Shown here piece after piece: positions 26,255 to 38,415 of a stretch of DNA of 64,000 nt. The stretch spans positions 44,170,907 to 44,234,906 of the forward strand of contig RSEF01000005.1 of assembly GCA_003993805.1 (NCBI GenBank). The letters run 5' to 3'. Position 1 is the first letter of the stretch; every line of letters begins with the position of its first letter. This DNA is from Himantopus leucocephalus (Eukaryota; Chordata; Aves; Charadriiformes; Recurvirostridae). A program made the translations under genes and the position numbers. The notes below the pieces were generated by a model. That model had not been told where the DNA came from, made no database searches, and worked only from the letters and a program-made list of their open reading frames with translations.

Positions 26255-26400
26255 ATGGCGTAGTGATTAAGGATCCCATGACAGAAACAGCCCTTGAGCT
26301 GTTGCTGAGTAGTGCTCAGGACCAGGTTTAAAATCTTTACAATTAAAGAATTGTAGCATCAGCCTTAATGTGCTTAGATTCAGTATCTGTAAAACAGAGA
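26255..26400 (+). repeat. Ancient MIR-like core-SINE relic
   Basis: Starts with a 'GGCGTAGTGATTAAGGA' box typical of a tRNA-derived SINE head. It continues with 'GCTCAGGACCAGGTTTAAAATC' and ends 'ATTCAGTATCTGTAAAACAGAG', matching the usual 'cagtttccccatctgtaaaatgg' end. Identified by eye, heavily diverged. Confidence 0.5.
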
Positions 26401-26869
26401 AAAAAAACCTCAAAAAATCTATGCAGTTGCATTCACCTTCAAAAATGATAAACATATAAGACCAAGAATGTTTATTTTAAAAACAGCTGAAAGGAACATC
26501 TAAGAGAGTTAAATCCTTTCAAGCAGCATGATGTCTATCTAAAGGTGCCCTACTAGAGGCACGTGATGAATGCATACTACTTATTAGGAAGTCTTATGAA
26601 GAAGAAAAATTAAACCAACATGGCCACGTAGGAAGACAATACACATAATTAATAAATTCAGAAAACTAAAATGCTATCCAAAACAAAACAAACAAACAAA
26701 ATATCATTAACTCGTATGAGTTAACATTAAAAATACCATGCAAAGCCACCATGCTGCAGACACAAACTTTGGAAACAACTTTCAAAAAATGGAAAAAACT
26801 TGGAGTAAAATAACTACACGCTGTTGTGTAGCCTCTTGCTTAATATAGTCTTGGTACCTAAGAATGGGA

Positions 26870-27180
26870 AGATGACATGTTTGATGCCAATTCTTAACTA
26901 GTATTCCAGTGGAGAACTGGAGAACTAGGCATCAGTAAAGGACAAGTTTATAGGGTCTGTAACAGAGAATAGAACTAATAAACATGGATAAATCTGATAT
27001 CCTGGGGAAATACTAGGATGACTTTGGTAAAAGAAGTCATGGCTCACAACCATGCTGGAGTTCTTTGAGGAAATCAATAAGCACGTGGGTGGAAGAAGTC
27101 GAACTGGAGTCTATTTGGATTTCCGAAAGACTTTCAGCAACATCCTGTACCAAAGACTCTTAAGGAAAATAAGTAGCCCT
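26870..27180 (+). mobile_element. Old CR1 LINE, left half
   Basis: Matches the start of the old CR1 RT block: 'CATGCTGGAGTTCTTTGAGG', then a residue string GVYLDFRKTFSNILYQRLLR that resembles the conserved VYLDFSKAFD..P...LL stretch of CR1 reverse transcriptase. Frames are decayed. The copy is interrupted at 27181 by a younger CR1 in the opposite orientation and resumes after 27276. Confidence 0.65.
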
Positions 27181-27276
27181 CACAGAATCACAGAATCACA
27201 GAATGGTCAGGGTTGGAAGGGACCTCTGGAGATCATCTAGTCCAACATCCTTGCCAGAGCAGGGTCACCTAGATCA
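27181..27276 (-). mobile_element. Young CR1 3' end nested in the older CR1
   Basis: Reads as the reverse complement of a CR1 3' terminus: three CACAGAATCA/CAGAATCACAG repeats, then 'GGTTGGAAGGGACCTCTGGAG', 'ATCATCTAGTCCAAC' and 'CAGGGTCACCTAGATCACA'. About 96 bp, severely 5'-truncated, as is usual for CR1. Inserted into the older copy around it. Confidence 0.85.
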
Positions 27277-27960
27277 CACAAGAAGATGGTTTTTTTTGAG
27301 AAATTGAAGGTTTGGAATATAGGAAGCAGAGGTATGAGTAAATATGAAGCTTTCATTACAAATGAAGATCACTTGCCAAACTACACAGAGATCTATGCTG
27401 GTCAACATATTCATAAATTACCCAGAAAAGTAAAATTATTAATTGACAAAATTTGTTTATTAAATTAGTCAAGTACTGAAGAGGACTTGAAGAAGCACTT
27501 AACAACTTTAATGTACTAGAGGAACAGAAGATGATATGTAATCTATGTACATGTAAAGTGCCACAGGTGGAAAAAAAGATTAATTCTGGCTTCACATATA
27601 AAATGATGTGACCTGAACTAGCTATTGCCATCCAGGACAGATCTTGTAATCTGCCAATACTTCTGAGAGAATGTCTTCTTAAAATTCAGTAGTGGCTAAA
27701 GAGCAGTTAATATATGAAGAATTATTAGAAAAGGAATAAAAAACAAAACAGAAAATGTCTTTACACTATTATGTGTATTGATGTGGTTCTGTTTTCCCCA
27801 TCTCAAAAAGGATATACTAGCAACGTTCCCAGAGAAGGACAACAGTACTGATCCATACAGCATCCATACAAGTAAGGTCTTCTTGACTCTTCAGTTTGGA
27901 AAATGACAACTGGGATGGTGGTGGAAGCAGGAGATGAGCAGTTTGTCAAATCACTAGTAT
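27277..27960 (+). mobile_element. Old CR1 LINE, right half
   Basis: Continuation of the copy that begins near 26870. Recognisable blocks include 'GGTCAACATATTCATAAATTA', 'CCCCATCTCAAAAAGGATAT' and 'TTCCCAGAGAAGGACAACA', which are diverged forms of the CR1 ORF2 3' region. The right boundary is uncertain. Confidence 0.5.
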
Positions 27961-29411
27961 TAAAGACAGGTTGGAGAGAGACATCGTTTGTTGAAATTCT
28001 AGGTGCACATAGGTATGAACAGGGACAATGAGAACACATGTGCAATTTCTCCATTGAGGCTCTACACTGGGCCAGGCCCTGAATCATCAGTATGGAGTAG
28101 GTGAGCTTTGTTTGACAGATCCAGCCTGGATTATCTGGCCATGTCCTGCTGGTGTTGTTGCTTTCCCTGGGCCATCTAGATGGTTCTCCAACCTCTATCA
28201 GTAGAAATTCCTTGAGACAGTTTCCCAGTTGCCATACTTTAACCCTGTATTTTATCATTTATAGACATTAAGTTTGGCATTAGGTTCCATTCTCTTCACC
28301 GTATCTTGGCTCACAAAGACAAACAGAACATCTCAGATATTTCCATGGCAATAAATGCAAAACTCCTATTCCTGAGTCACATGCTAAGGGACAGATACCT
28401 TCAGAAGTCCCAGGATTCCTCCCTCTCAAACGACACATGGAATGACAAAAGATCATATGAAATGTACCCCTCAAAGAAGCAGGACTTCCCAGTTCCTGCT
28501 AGTTATGAAAGAGAGAATGTCAGATGAGCATGTTCTCTTACCCTGCTTCCAGTATCCCAAAATCTTTTTATGTTGCCCATCCTCCAGCTGGTAGTCATAA
28601 CCTCATCCACCTCAATTCCTCACCTGTCTAATCCTTTCCCCTCTTCGCAAGCATTTGTAGATGCAATGTATTTTATTCATAGGAGTAAGTGGAGAGCCAT
28701 ATGAGTTCTCTGCGTAATTCAGAAAACATTCCTACAAAATAAAACCTCACTTTGACAGACATATTTTAGAAACATATTAACTTAATTTTTCCTCCAACTT
28801 CTAACAAAGGGTGGAGCTAAGTTCAACTGACGCTGGGTATCCTGCCTGTTACAGATCAAGCCCTAGGGCCAATCCATGCCCCTTAAACTACCCACCTCAT
28901 GCAAAAGCCAGCTGTCTGAAAGGCTGTTTGGCTGCTCAGTGCAGACATGTATTGTTTACCCTATTCGACTGTCTTCTGTGGAGCCAAACTTCTTGGAACA
29001 CCACTTAAATGTTGTCTGCCCCAAGGGAGCTCTGGTTTGCTCTCCACAAGGAATAGGACTGGCAGAATCCTCCATTAAAAATCTGTCTGGGAAAGAGTTA
29101 ATATCTCACTAACACAGAGTTTCCAACCCAAGATCATTTAATGAAGAGTGTGGATCCGAAAACAATCCAGCTTCACAGAGAGAGGCTTTCAATTTTCACT
29201 CTGAAGGCTCTGGTATTCTGCTCTAATACCAAAACCATTGTTCTGTTTCTCATCAAAACCAGCAAAACTAGATTTACCACACATTGTATTGATCTAGATG
29301 GTCTCAATTTTAAGATGATTGAAAAGTTTTTTGCATTCAAGTGCAATTCTGACCATTAAAGACCAGGTATCCTCAGTTGGCGTGGTCTGAGTACAGGCAG
29401 GATGCTCTCAC

Positions 29412-29654
29412 CATCTGTCAGGCTTTGAATGTCATACTCATTTCCCAGATGCTTTGGGGCACTGGGAGGGTACTTCTGTGCCAAAGACTTAGCAGGAATT
29501 GTATTCTGTTGTTTAGCTGGCTGGCTGATTTGCTTATTACTTCTCCCTTCAGATGGTTGTTTCTGATTTAAACCATATGTAGCCATTTTTTCAACCTTCA
29601 GGTTCTTCTTCAAAACTAACCACTCCATAATGCAAACAAACCCTGCCATTTATA
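29412..29654 (-). CDS. Large internal exon, frame uncertain (possible 1-nt frameshift)
   Basis: The acceptor CCATAG at 29657-29655 follows a pyrimidine tract and the donor is GATG|GTGAGA at 29411. After the acceptor, a one-base phase start reads INGRVCLHYGVVSFEEEPEG and then hits TGA. One base later a second frame reads EKMATYGLNQKQPSEGRSNK and stays open to the donor, ending HLGNEYDIQSLTD. Start phase fits the 46.8-kb exon and end phase fits the 15.4-kb exon. A surplus T near 29593-29594 would explain the switch. Alternatively the real acceptor is the GGCAG ending at 29645, with the second frame used throughout and an unseen exon upstream. Gln/Ser/Pro/Lys-rich, probably disordered. Confidence 0.5.
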
Positions 29655-32134
29655 CTATGGTACAAATGTAAAGCAGAACCGATAACAATACTCAGAATAC
29701 CTCAAGCTATAAATTACAAATTAAAGTTTTGCTGTTTTTATGTGAAGGCATCTGAAGTAAACTATACCAATTCTGCAAACTGAGTCACTCATCCTAATGA
29801 ATTATCCACTCCACTAGAGATATTAGCTCCTTAGAGCTGTGACTTTTTTTACAGGGCTTTATTTTGTAAAAACATAAAACCAATATGTACATTAATATTA
29901 TAGAGCAAACTGCAAGAATTGGAACTGTGATATGTCTGAATTAATTTCAAAAAGCTTTCAAGTTCAAGCATTGCGAAATTTTTAAGATGGACAAATTTGA
30001 AAAGAGCTGAAAGTCTTGTGATTAGACTATACCTTCTAGGTTGTAGTATGAAATATTGAAATTCAAGTTACTGTTGTAGGACATCAAAAATCCCACCTGC
30101 ATGATCTAAGACCAAACCCTGTGCACTAGATCCTGCACAGGAGCATTGTCAGGGTTCCATTCTTAGTGACTTGGAATCAAAAGACTGGAGATTGAAAGGC
30201 TCCTCAAAGGCACAAGAAAAGGGGATATAGTCAAGATAAAGAAAGAGAATCCCAATTGAGTGTCCTTCCTGAAATAGATGGTAATTTTGCAATGTACTTG
30301 ACTGGGACACAAATTCACCCACGGTCGATATACAGCATCCAGAAACTGAACTTTGATGCCTTGAGGTCTTGCCTTCCTTTTGATTGCAGAGGGTCAAGTT
30401 AGGTGATGTCTCATTTCTAACTAATTTTGCTGAAGAGTGGAAGTTCTGCTTCTCACCTAGTTTTGTTAGACTTCTCTCCCTTCTTTTCAAATGTCAATTA
30501 TCTTCCACCATCTCAGAAACAAACTAGCGGGTATTTAAAATATTTGCCAACAGAATTACCTTAATAAAGAGGTTACGTAAAAGTACAAGCTCAAGCACTG
30601 CCTAATCAGTTTGAATTAAGCACATCAAGTTTTGTTCACTCAACTGGAAAACTAACATTTGCTCAGCTTGGCAACTCTGTGTTTACTGGTGTCTGAACGT
30701 AATGTACAGACCTCTCCAGCACAGTGTTTGTACAGTACCTGTGCAAGCATCCACTGCTTGGTTAGATTAAGCTGACAAACTTCCAAAGGTATTTGTCATT
30801 CCCAAAGAAAATGTTTAAAAAAACCCCCATCTCTAATGCTTGGAAGGATCCTGTTTTCTTCTGTTTCAGATTCTCAGCTGTGGAAATTGGTACGCTTCTA
30901 TTGTCAGTGAGGTTTTGACCCAGTCTCATTTTTTCTTTAACGCGTGCCATTTAAGATGAACAATTCAATTAATAAAAGTTGCACTTCTTTTACCAGAAAC
31001 TCAATAGCTGTGGGCAAGGCTATCCTACTCACAAAGGAAATTCAGACAAGCTTTACATTAGCCTGCTTGGGAGGCAGTCCTGCTGGGGAAGTACAAATCT
31101 TGACAGGCTATATATCCTGGATAAATTGAAAGTCATGTCATGCAGGCTAGCAAAGCATTGCTTTTTCCTTTATTTAGAGTGTATCTGCAGAAGGCTGGCT
31201 TGTTTCAGGAGCATGAGAAGGTATTTTAATATGCACAACAGCGAAGTTTTCATTTTCAGGGACAACCTTAGTTGTTTCTCTCAAAGCTTTCTATGAACAG
31301 TCTGCAAATTGTTTTGACCTATTATTCGTAAACCCGCATTATCACTTACCTGTTTGCCAGTAAACAAAATTATGTTTGCAGTGTTTCTTTATATCTCAAA
31401 CTATTTGTCCTTTCACCCTTTTAGGAAGGCATATAAGAACCTAATTCTTTTTTTTTTCCTTTCTAATAAAATCAGTATTTCTTCCTTAAGTCATCTCAGT
31501 GTTTTCAGCATGCTCTGTTTGGTCTTTGACCCAGGTAATATCATCTTGGGTCATATATTACATTATATCTTAAACCTCTTCCTTGTCTTTTCTCTGCATC
31601 TTACTCAACTTCAATCTTTCTGGTATTTTTCTTAGCTCTGATACTCTTACTTCCTTCTTCCCCTGATAATGTGAAATTTTTCCTACCTATTGTCTCACAT
31701 ATTTGTTCTTGGCATTAGCAAGAACCTCTCACTTCGATATCATTGTTTCCATCTCTAATTTTCTCTCCTAAAGCTGCCAACTGTCTCTTAATTCCTTAGC
31801 AAGCAGCACAGCTACTAGATCTACCACACAAATACAAGATGATGTACATATGCAGAGCAGACATTGTCTTGGGTGACCAAGTTGAATTTCTGCAGTGGCA
31901 ACTCTATCCTCCCACATTCTCTGTCTTCTTTCATTTAGCATCATTTTCTCACTCTGCATTTGATGAATTCTGATTTCATAGTCTCCTTACCAGTCTTTTG
32001 CTGCCATCTCTCCAACAGTTCTGCTGCTCACAAGTCTCTGACTCTCCTCATTCTTTCTGTACTGTTTCATACATGTTCCTAGATCCATTCCTCAGTGTTT
32101 GATAGCTTTAACCTTTTTTTTTTTGCTGGATTTC

Positions 32135-32164
32135 CTTCCATCCATCCATCCATCCATCCATCCT
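32135..32164. repeat. (TCCA)n microsatellite
   Basis: About seven tandem tetranucleotide units. Confidence 0.9.
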
Positions 32165-33883
32165 CCCCATTGTCAATTTTTGCTCTTGCTTTACCAGCAA
32201 CAGTTTGAGGATGGCAGATTCCCTTGGTTTTGTCAGCAGCCCTCTATTCTCTCCACACAGAGACCAGAAAAGGAGATGAGACCGACTGTGTTGAATAAGG
32301 CAGGATGAGAATATGTTCCAGCCAAAACTGGACAGTTGTGCTTAAGAAGCTGTCTCTCAACCTTTTTTTACGGTCAACTAAACTACAAGGCAGAACTCCC
32401 AGAAATATATGGTACTGACCTTTTCTCTTCTGTATATTGTTTAATTTGTCATAAGACCCAAATGATACTGTCTTATGCTGTAAAATAAGCTGAAACTTTA
32501 ATGGAAAATACTGGGCATAACGCTAGCTGTGATAACAGAAACTGAATATAATAAATGCAATAAAAGGAGTATGACCACAGAATTGCAACAAGCAGATAAG
32601 GAATACAGGAACTGATTTGTGTTATGGTCTCCAGACAGACAGCATCAAACTTCTGATGCTTATTATTTTCATGCAGATAGTTTGTAATCGAACAGTACCA
32701 GGTATCTGTGAAGGTGAAAGTGGTATTCAAGAAAAAGGTAAATATTGCCAACTACTTTAAATGGAGAACTGCTCACAGACAGAGCAGCTGAAACTTCCCA
32801 AACTCACACAGGCTATGTCTACATCAGCAAGCAATACAAGAGGATCTGTAGATCAAAGCAGTTGTTCTGAGACTCCTACATCTCAGCTGTCTGCTTTTCA
32901 GGGGATTTTATGCCAGACTAGGTTGATTTTTGTCACCTAGAATGAAAACAGTCATGAATATGGTTTGAAGCTCTCTGAAGGCCCAGTTCTTGGTGCTCGT
33001 GCCTCTTAGGGGTTGCTGTGTGCTGCTGGAGTGAAATTTCTAATTTAATTTCCACTGAATGTAGCCTTGTCCTTATGCACCAAAACTGTTAACTGAACTA
33101 ATATTTAAGAAATATTTTAATGTCTAGCAAATTGTACTCTACCTCAAGCAATGGAGTTTTGATATAAATTGTGGTTAGATACAATGACCTTAAAAGAAAA
33201 TGTCCATCTTTCAAGCTCAGTATCTAGACCCTCAAAAAGGCACATCTGGCACAAAATATTAAAAGAACCATTTGCAATTCTGAAAACTATACTGAAATGC
33301 TGAGGGTTTTTTTCATTTTTAAAGATTGGTGCAAATCAGCCAGCTGTGCATCTGAGAGGTTTTTAAAGCACCTAAAACTTATTTCACTTTAATGACCCAC
33401 AGAAAACCAGGGGAGGTAGTAATGCTAGTTTGCATCTGGTTAAATCCTCAGCTCTCATGTTGTTTGTCTTTCACACGCTGCAAAGTCTTCTGTTTCTGAG
33501 TAGCGTGTAACATTCATCCTCATTCATTCACAGATGATAGTCCACTTTGAGACACATGAAGCAATTTCTATATGAATACAGAAAAAGTCAAAGTGACACT
33601 TAACAGCAATAGCTCCACTTACACAGCCCCTGCGGAAACAAAGTTCAGTTGGAAGCAGTGTGGAAAAGGCAATGCAATCATCATGGTATTTTAAATTACT
33701 CACAATATTGTGTAACCCAATTCGGTTACACTGTATTGGAAAATAAATGTTTTTATAAGGCACTATTTTAGCCAAAGGTGGATAAGAAAGGTTTTATGCA
33801 AGATAAAGATCATAACTGGAACTATCAGTGATTCTCTGCTTTTTTGTTTTTGAACCAGCATAAATTGTATTCCTCCTCGCAGC

Positions 33884-33898
33884 TTTTTTTTTTTTTTN
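33884..33898. repeat. Poly-T run ending in an ambiguous base
   Basis: Fourteen T residues and then N at 33898. Probably a homopolymer-length uncertainty in the assembly. Confidence 0.8.
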
Positions 33899-36414
33899 AG
33901 GATATGTGCCAATGGAAAGTCTGATCAACTTTAAAAAAACAAATAGCTTTGTGTGGCTGTTAGTGATATTCACTGGCCAATTTTTAAGAAAGGTTTGTGA
34001 AATTTTGGGAGCCGAAAGGTAATCATTATTTTTTAAAAGTTCTAATTAAGATGTCAGACTGGGCAGTGGAATGTATTTAGAATCCCATGTAATTTGATTG
34101 TGTTGGCCTATTTAGATAAATTGCTTTGGAAAGACAAATAAACCAGCTACTTAAAATGTCCAAGAGGCCCAGGCTTCGTTCCAGTGTTTCAAGCAATGAC
34201 TGAAGCAACAGCCTTTTGTAACTAACAGCCAATCCAAGGATAGACATCCAAGTGTCAAAGTCTGATACAAAGAATGATACAAGTGCCTGGATCACCGTCA
34301 CTAATAGAATAAACAGTACACAGTGTTATTTAAGCACAAATGCTCAGCTTTTTTCCCCCTTTGAACTGCAGACCTTTGGAGACTAGCATTAAAGGAAATG
34401 AACACCCAAAGTTCGAAACATCTGAAGCTGAGACAGCGTCCTACATAAGCCCCTGGGATTATTTGGGTTTGTTTAGTTAGTGTCATTTCCGTTCAGTAGA
34501 TGTACTAAATCTGTATGACAAACCCAGGATTTACAACATATTAATACTGTGCTGTCAGTAACCTGAGACTCTAAAATCCATAGTACTGTTCTTGAAAATT
34601 CAAAAGAGAATCATCTGACCTGTTAATATATATATACACGTATAGCCAGGTTATCAGTTTGCACCACAATGAACTTTACACTCTCTTGCCTTTTCCTTTT
34701 ATCAGCAGGGACTGTCAAGAGTGGAAAGAGTTAGAAAAGCGTGTTTGATTTCCAGAGGAAGTAGCTTGGTACTTTCTCGTCCTTGCATCCATCGTTGTAG
34801 GGTAAATTTAGGCATGGACAGCTCTCCCAAGAGGAGACAGATGAGCTCCTTGGTAGTGTATCCCAATGGCACACTTTTGGTGCTCATGGAACAACTTTTC
34901 TTCCCCGATCGTTGCTTTTACCTGCTGCTGCTATGCAAAGGGCAGCATTTACGTGCTCGGCAGTGCTTTAGCTTCACTCCTGTTTTGGGATTTTTGTGCC
35001 GTTGATTCCAACCCGGTTTTTCTTGCACTGTGCATCTCATGTGACACAACCACAGCTCAGTTTCAGGGGCTTAGAAGGGGAATTGTGAAGTTGCCAGAAC
35101 AGATGAAACAAAACTTTCTCTTTGAGCTGGGGGCACGGCAAACACAGTAGGGCTCTGTGGCGCTTTGGCATAGCAGCGGGGGCGTGCTGCCTCCCCAGGT
35201 CCCCTTCCTGTTCCCAGGCTGGACTGGGGATTATGCTCTGAACTCCCTCCAGGGGAGCGGGGACACCCGACTACTGTCATGCCAGGCAGCACCAAGGAGA
35301 ATAAGGAAGGTATTTGCTCTTACTTGGGCAGACCTTGGTCGTTCCCTTGATTTTTTTGTTTGGTTGGTTGGTTTTTTGTGGTTGCTGTTGTTAAGAGGGG
35401 AAGAGAACATTTTCCTACCCGGAAGGTGAACAAAGCTTAGAAACAATTTTGCATGTCTTTGCCGCTAATGTACCTGCTCTAACACTGCCTGGAGGCTTTA
35501 TTGGGAGGGATAACTTATACCCGATTTCCGTCCCCCTCATTTGCATCTGAGTTTCCAGAGCTTAATGAAACAAAGTTATATTGAAGTTTAACCTACTGTT
35601 CTTCTCCACCTTTCTTCGCAGATAACAGGGAGAATAAGGCAATAGGATCTGAGAAAGTTATTGCAGCCATTAATTTTATGCTGGTACTCGAAGTATTAAA
35701 TCAACCCAACCTCCAATTCATTAATCAGGTTTAAAGCAACAGGAACAGAGTGTTATGGCACAAAACCAGAATAATCCCAAAGCCTTGGGGAACTGCAGTT
35801 CACATGACAGACACGTATAGGAGCTCCCAGCCAGGGCAGCAGGCAAATTATGTGAAACATTAGATACAGGGTAGGCCCTGGCACGCTCAACTTCCCCAGT
35901 GTGTTATTTTATATAATTAAAACTAAATTCTTCAGATTTCGTTTCTTTCCTTAAATAGCGAAGAAGATTGGGAGCAGGACTGATGTTTCCTGACAGCTGT
36001 AACCAGTCACAGACTCCTGCCTTTTGAAGTATTTTTTTCCTTCCGTGACTTGTGCATTTTCTTTGAAGGCCTTCCTGTGTTGATTTACTCCTAATTCCCC
36101 TAACTGATATCTAATTCTCCTCTGTGCTTGCCATGGCTGTGCCCCCCAGTTGCTCACTTACACGGACTTAAAATTAGCAATGCAAAATCTACAGAGGTAA
36201 TTCAAGCCTCTTGCTAGTTCTCTTTAAAAAATTCAAAATTGGACAGTAGAAAAATATCTTACATTTTCTGCTGAAAAAGGTGCTGCTGCACTCTTTCTTT
36301 CTGCTTAGCGTACTAACAAAGGCAACTTGTTAGACTGCTAATGTCATTTTTAGTGCAGATAAAGAACTTTACCCATAAATACCTTAAGTAGATTACTGCA
36401 GAGTCTTACAGCTA

Positions 36415-36540
36415 AAGCAAGGAGACTTGGGACTAGGACTCTTCCTGGTTTAGCCACAAGCTTGCAGCTTTACTTTGGCCAAGGCACTTCATATACCTGT
36501 GAACTAAGATGAAAGTTAAAAGTAGGTATCACTCCTTACC
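36415..36540 (+). repeat. Possible SINE relic (MIR-like)
   Basis: 'GGACTCTTCCTGGTTTAGCCAC', 'CTTTGGCCAAGGCACTTCATA' and 'CTGTGAACTAAGATGAAAG' follow the order of the MIR 'gggttcaa..gccac..ttgggcaagtcactta..ctgt' core. Weak, judged by eye. Confidence 0.35.
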
Positions 36541-38089
36541 TACCATGAGAAACAAGAGGGCAGATTCAATTACAGGTTTGGCATGTAGGAAGAAAAGCTA
36601 CAGAAACAGAGTGAATAGTAAAACGTTTTGCAGAAGTACCAGCTCGCTGAGGTTGCTCCCTATTTGAGGGGCTAATGTCTACAAAATTATTCTCGAGCGT
36701 AATACTGATTATTTTATTTATCAACCATCTTCATTTCATGCACAGTATTTGGCATGTGGCATTAAAAATATAATAAATAATAATTAAAACTTCATCAAAT
36801 ACACAATAGAGAAGACAAGCAAACACTAAACAGAGTAATGGAGTATTGAAAAGTAGGCTTTTACATCTCATCCCCCGTATAGCTTCCAGCACCCTGCTGG
36901 GACATTGTTTCAGTACTGAAACAGATGGAAGAACAACCCCTCTTGAGTCACCCACATCAGTCCTTCTGGCACCATGGAGGGTACTGCTGTCAGCACTGAC
37001 TTTAGAGAAGAGCAGCCCCTCCTTGCAATACCCTCTCTACTGCCTGTAGCATCGACACCGCTAGCAGTAGGCCAAGACTCCAGTGGTCATAGGAATTGTT
37101 AAGGAAAACCACTCCTATATTCCACAAAACAATGGATTTCCCCAAGAACTGCTAAGTTTGAAAAAACTCGGACTCTTCATGATCAGACAAGGATGAAAAC
37201 ACTTCCAGATATGAGAGCTGATTTAAGAGTCTGGTTGTGTGCAGCAGCGGCTGGTATTCTGCGGATTAAATTTTGTGTATGCTTGAACAAAACTGTGGGT
37301 CTATTGTAGCTTTGCCTGCACACTGTAGTATCTCGCAAATCCTTCCCTGTTAGAGCAGCCTGTTGAGATCCGACAAAGATTGCGTGGGCTTTGAATTCCA
37401 GTCTAAGACAACCATCCAATATGAAACAGCAATCTTCTACTGTTCAATAAAAAGACACGGTTGCAGTTACATACCTGATTAGCCTAGGCTACTTGAGGGA
37501 ACAGGGAACATCATTCCTCCCAGGCTTCACTCAGAAACTCCACTTTGAAGAAAGGAGTTTTGCTAGGCCCCAGGTGTCTTCTGTCCATTCATTCCCTTCA
37601 AGCACCTGAATGAGCTAGTGTCATTTATTTTATTAGCTGATCTTATCTGTTCAGCAGAACAGCCCTGGTTCCTCAGAAAAAAAGGTGTTCTGTTGAGATG
37701 AGGATGTGTCTAAGGGACAGATCCTCCATCAGAGGTCATGGGATCTCTGGTTCACACGTTGTCTTCCAAGTGCCACAGAATAAAGCCAGAAGGGTTTATT
37801 CTGTGGTACTGGAAGAGGGTTACCTCTCTCCAGTGACTAACAACTCCAATAAATCTTTCTTTCATGTTAAAAAATTCCCATCCAGATGGGACCTTTGCTA
37901 CGGAAGCAGTTGCAACATACCAGGCATCCACAGCAGAGACTGACCAGGAAAGAAACAACTTGAATCTTTCATTTTCTCCACTCATTTTAGAAGAGCACAT
38001 TTTATGATAAAAGAACTGTCTTCAAGAGATAAATTCTCTTTTATTATAGCAAGAATTAGGTCACTTGAATTAGAAACTTGCAGGAGGCA

Positions 38090-38415
38090 TATTCGAAGGG
38101 GTGACTACACCCACACTGCATGGTTAAGTAGTAGAACTCTTTGCTGAAGGATCTTATGGATGCTAGAAGTTCATACAGGTTCAAAAAGCGTCAGCATGAA
38201 TTCATGGAAGCAAAAAGAAACCTTGAGACTGTTACTAAATACAAGACTATCACCTCAGGTTCAGGAACTCCATGAAACAAAAATTGTTAGATGTTAGGAA
38301 AATACCCTTAAAAAAACCCGTATGATATATTTGTGAAGTTCTCAATACTGTTCCTTGATATCTGGAGACAGGATTCTAGATTAGATGAAACTTTTGTGAG
38401 AATGGTACCCCTGTT
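38090..38415 (+). mobile_element. Diverged CR1 3' fragment
   Basis: 'GGATGCTAGAAGTTCATACA', 'GGTTCAAAAAGCG', 'AATTCATGGAAGCAAAAAG', 'CTATCACCTCAGGTTCAGGA' and a tail 'GGAGACAGGATTCTAGATTAG' are collinear with the last few hundred bases of old CR1 elements. No coding capacity. Confidence 0.6.

Larger units (their letters stand above)
15489..29411. other. Long intron rich in old retroelements
   Basis: Contains diverged CR1 copies at 20.5-22.5, 23.0-23.3 and 26.9-28.0 kb, SINE-like relics near 19.9 and 26.3 kb, and an isolated N at 22748. A splice-flanked open stretch on the plus strand (17926-18148) is discussed in the findings. The rest is unremarkable AT-rich sequence. Confidence 0.5.

Noticed and set aside
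28280..28527. Overlapping plus and minus ORFs near 28.3 kb, including a short QDTVKRMEPNAKLNVYK frame after a pyrimidine-rich acceptor
   Set aside because: Required phase (2) conflicts with the 29.4-to-15.4-kb junction, which already fits without it. Left out for lack of support.
30149..30490. 113-codon minus ORF near the 29.4-kb exon
   Set aside because: No acceptor/donor pair gives a phase compatible with neighbouring exons, and the start lies right after a stop without a usable acceptor.
1788..33898. Ambiguous bases at 1788, 22748 and 33898
   Set aside because: Two sit in homopolymers and one is isolated. They look like unresolved base calls rather than gaps or biology.
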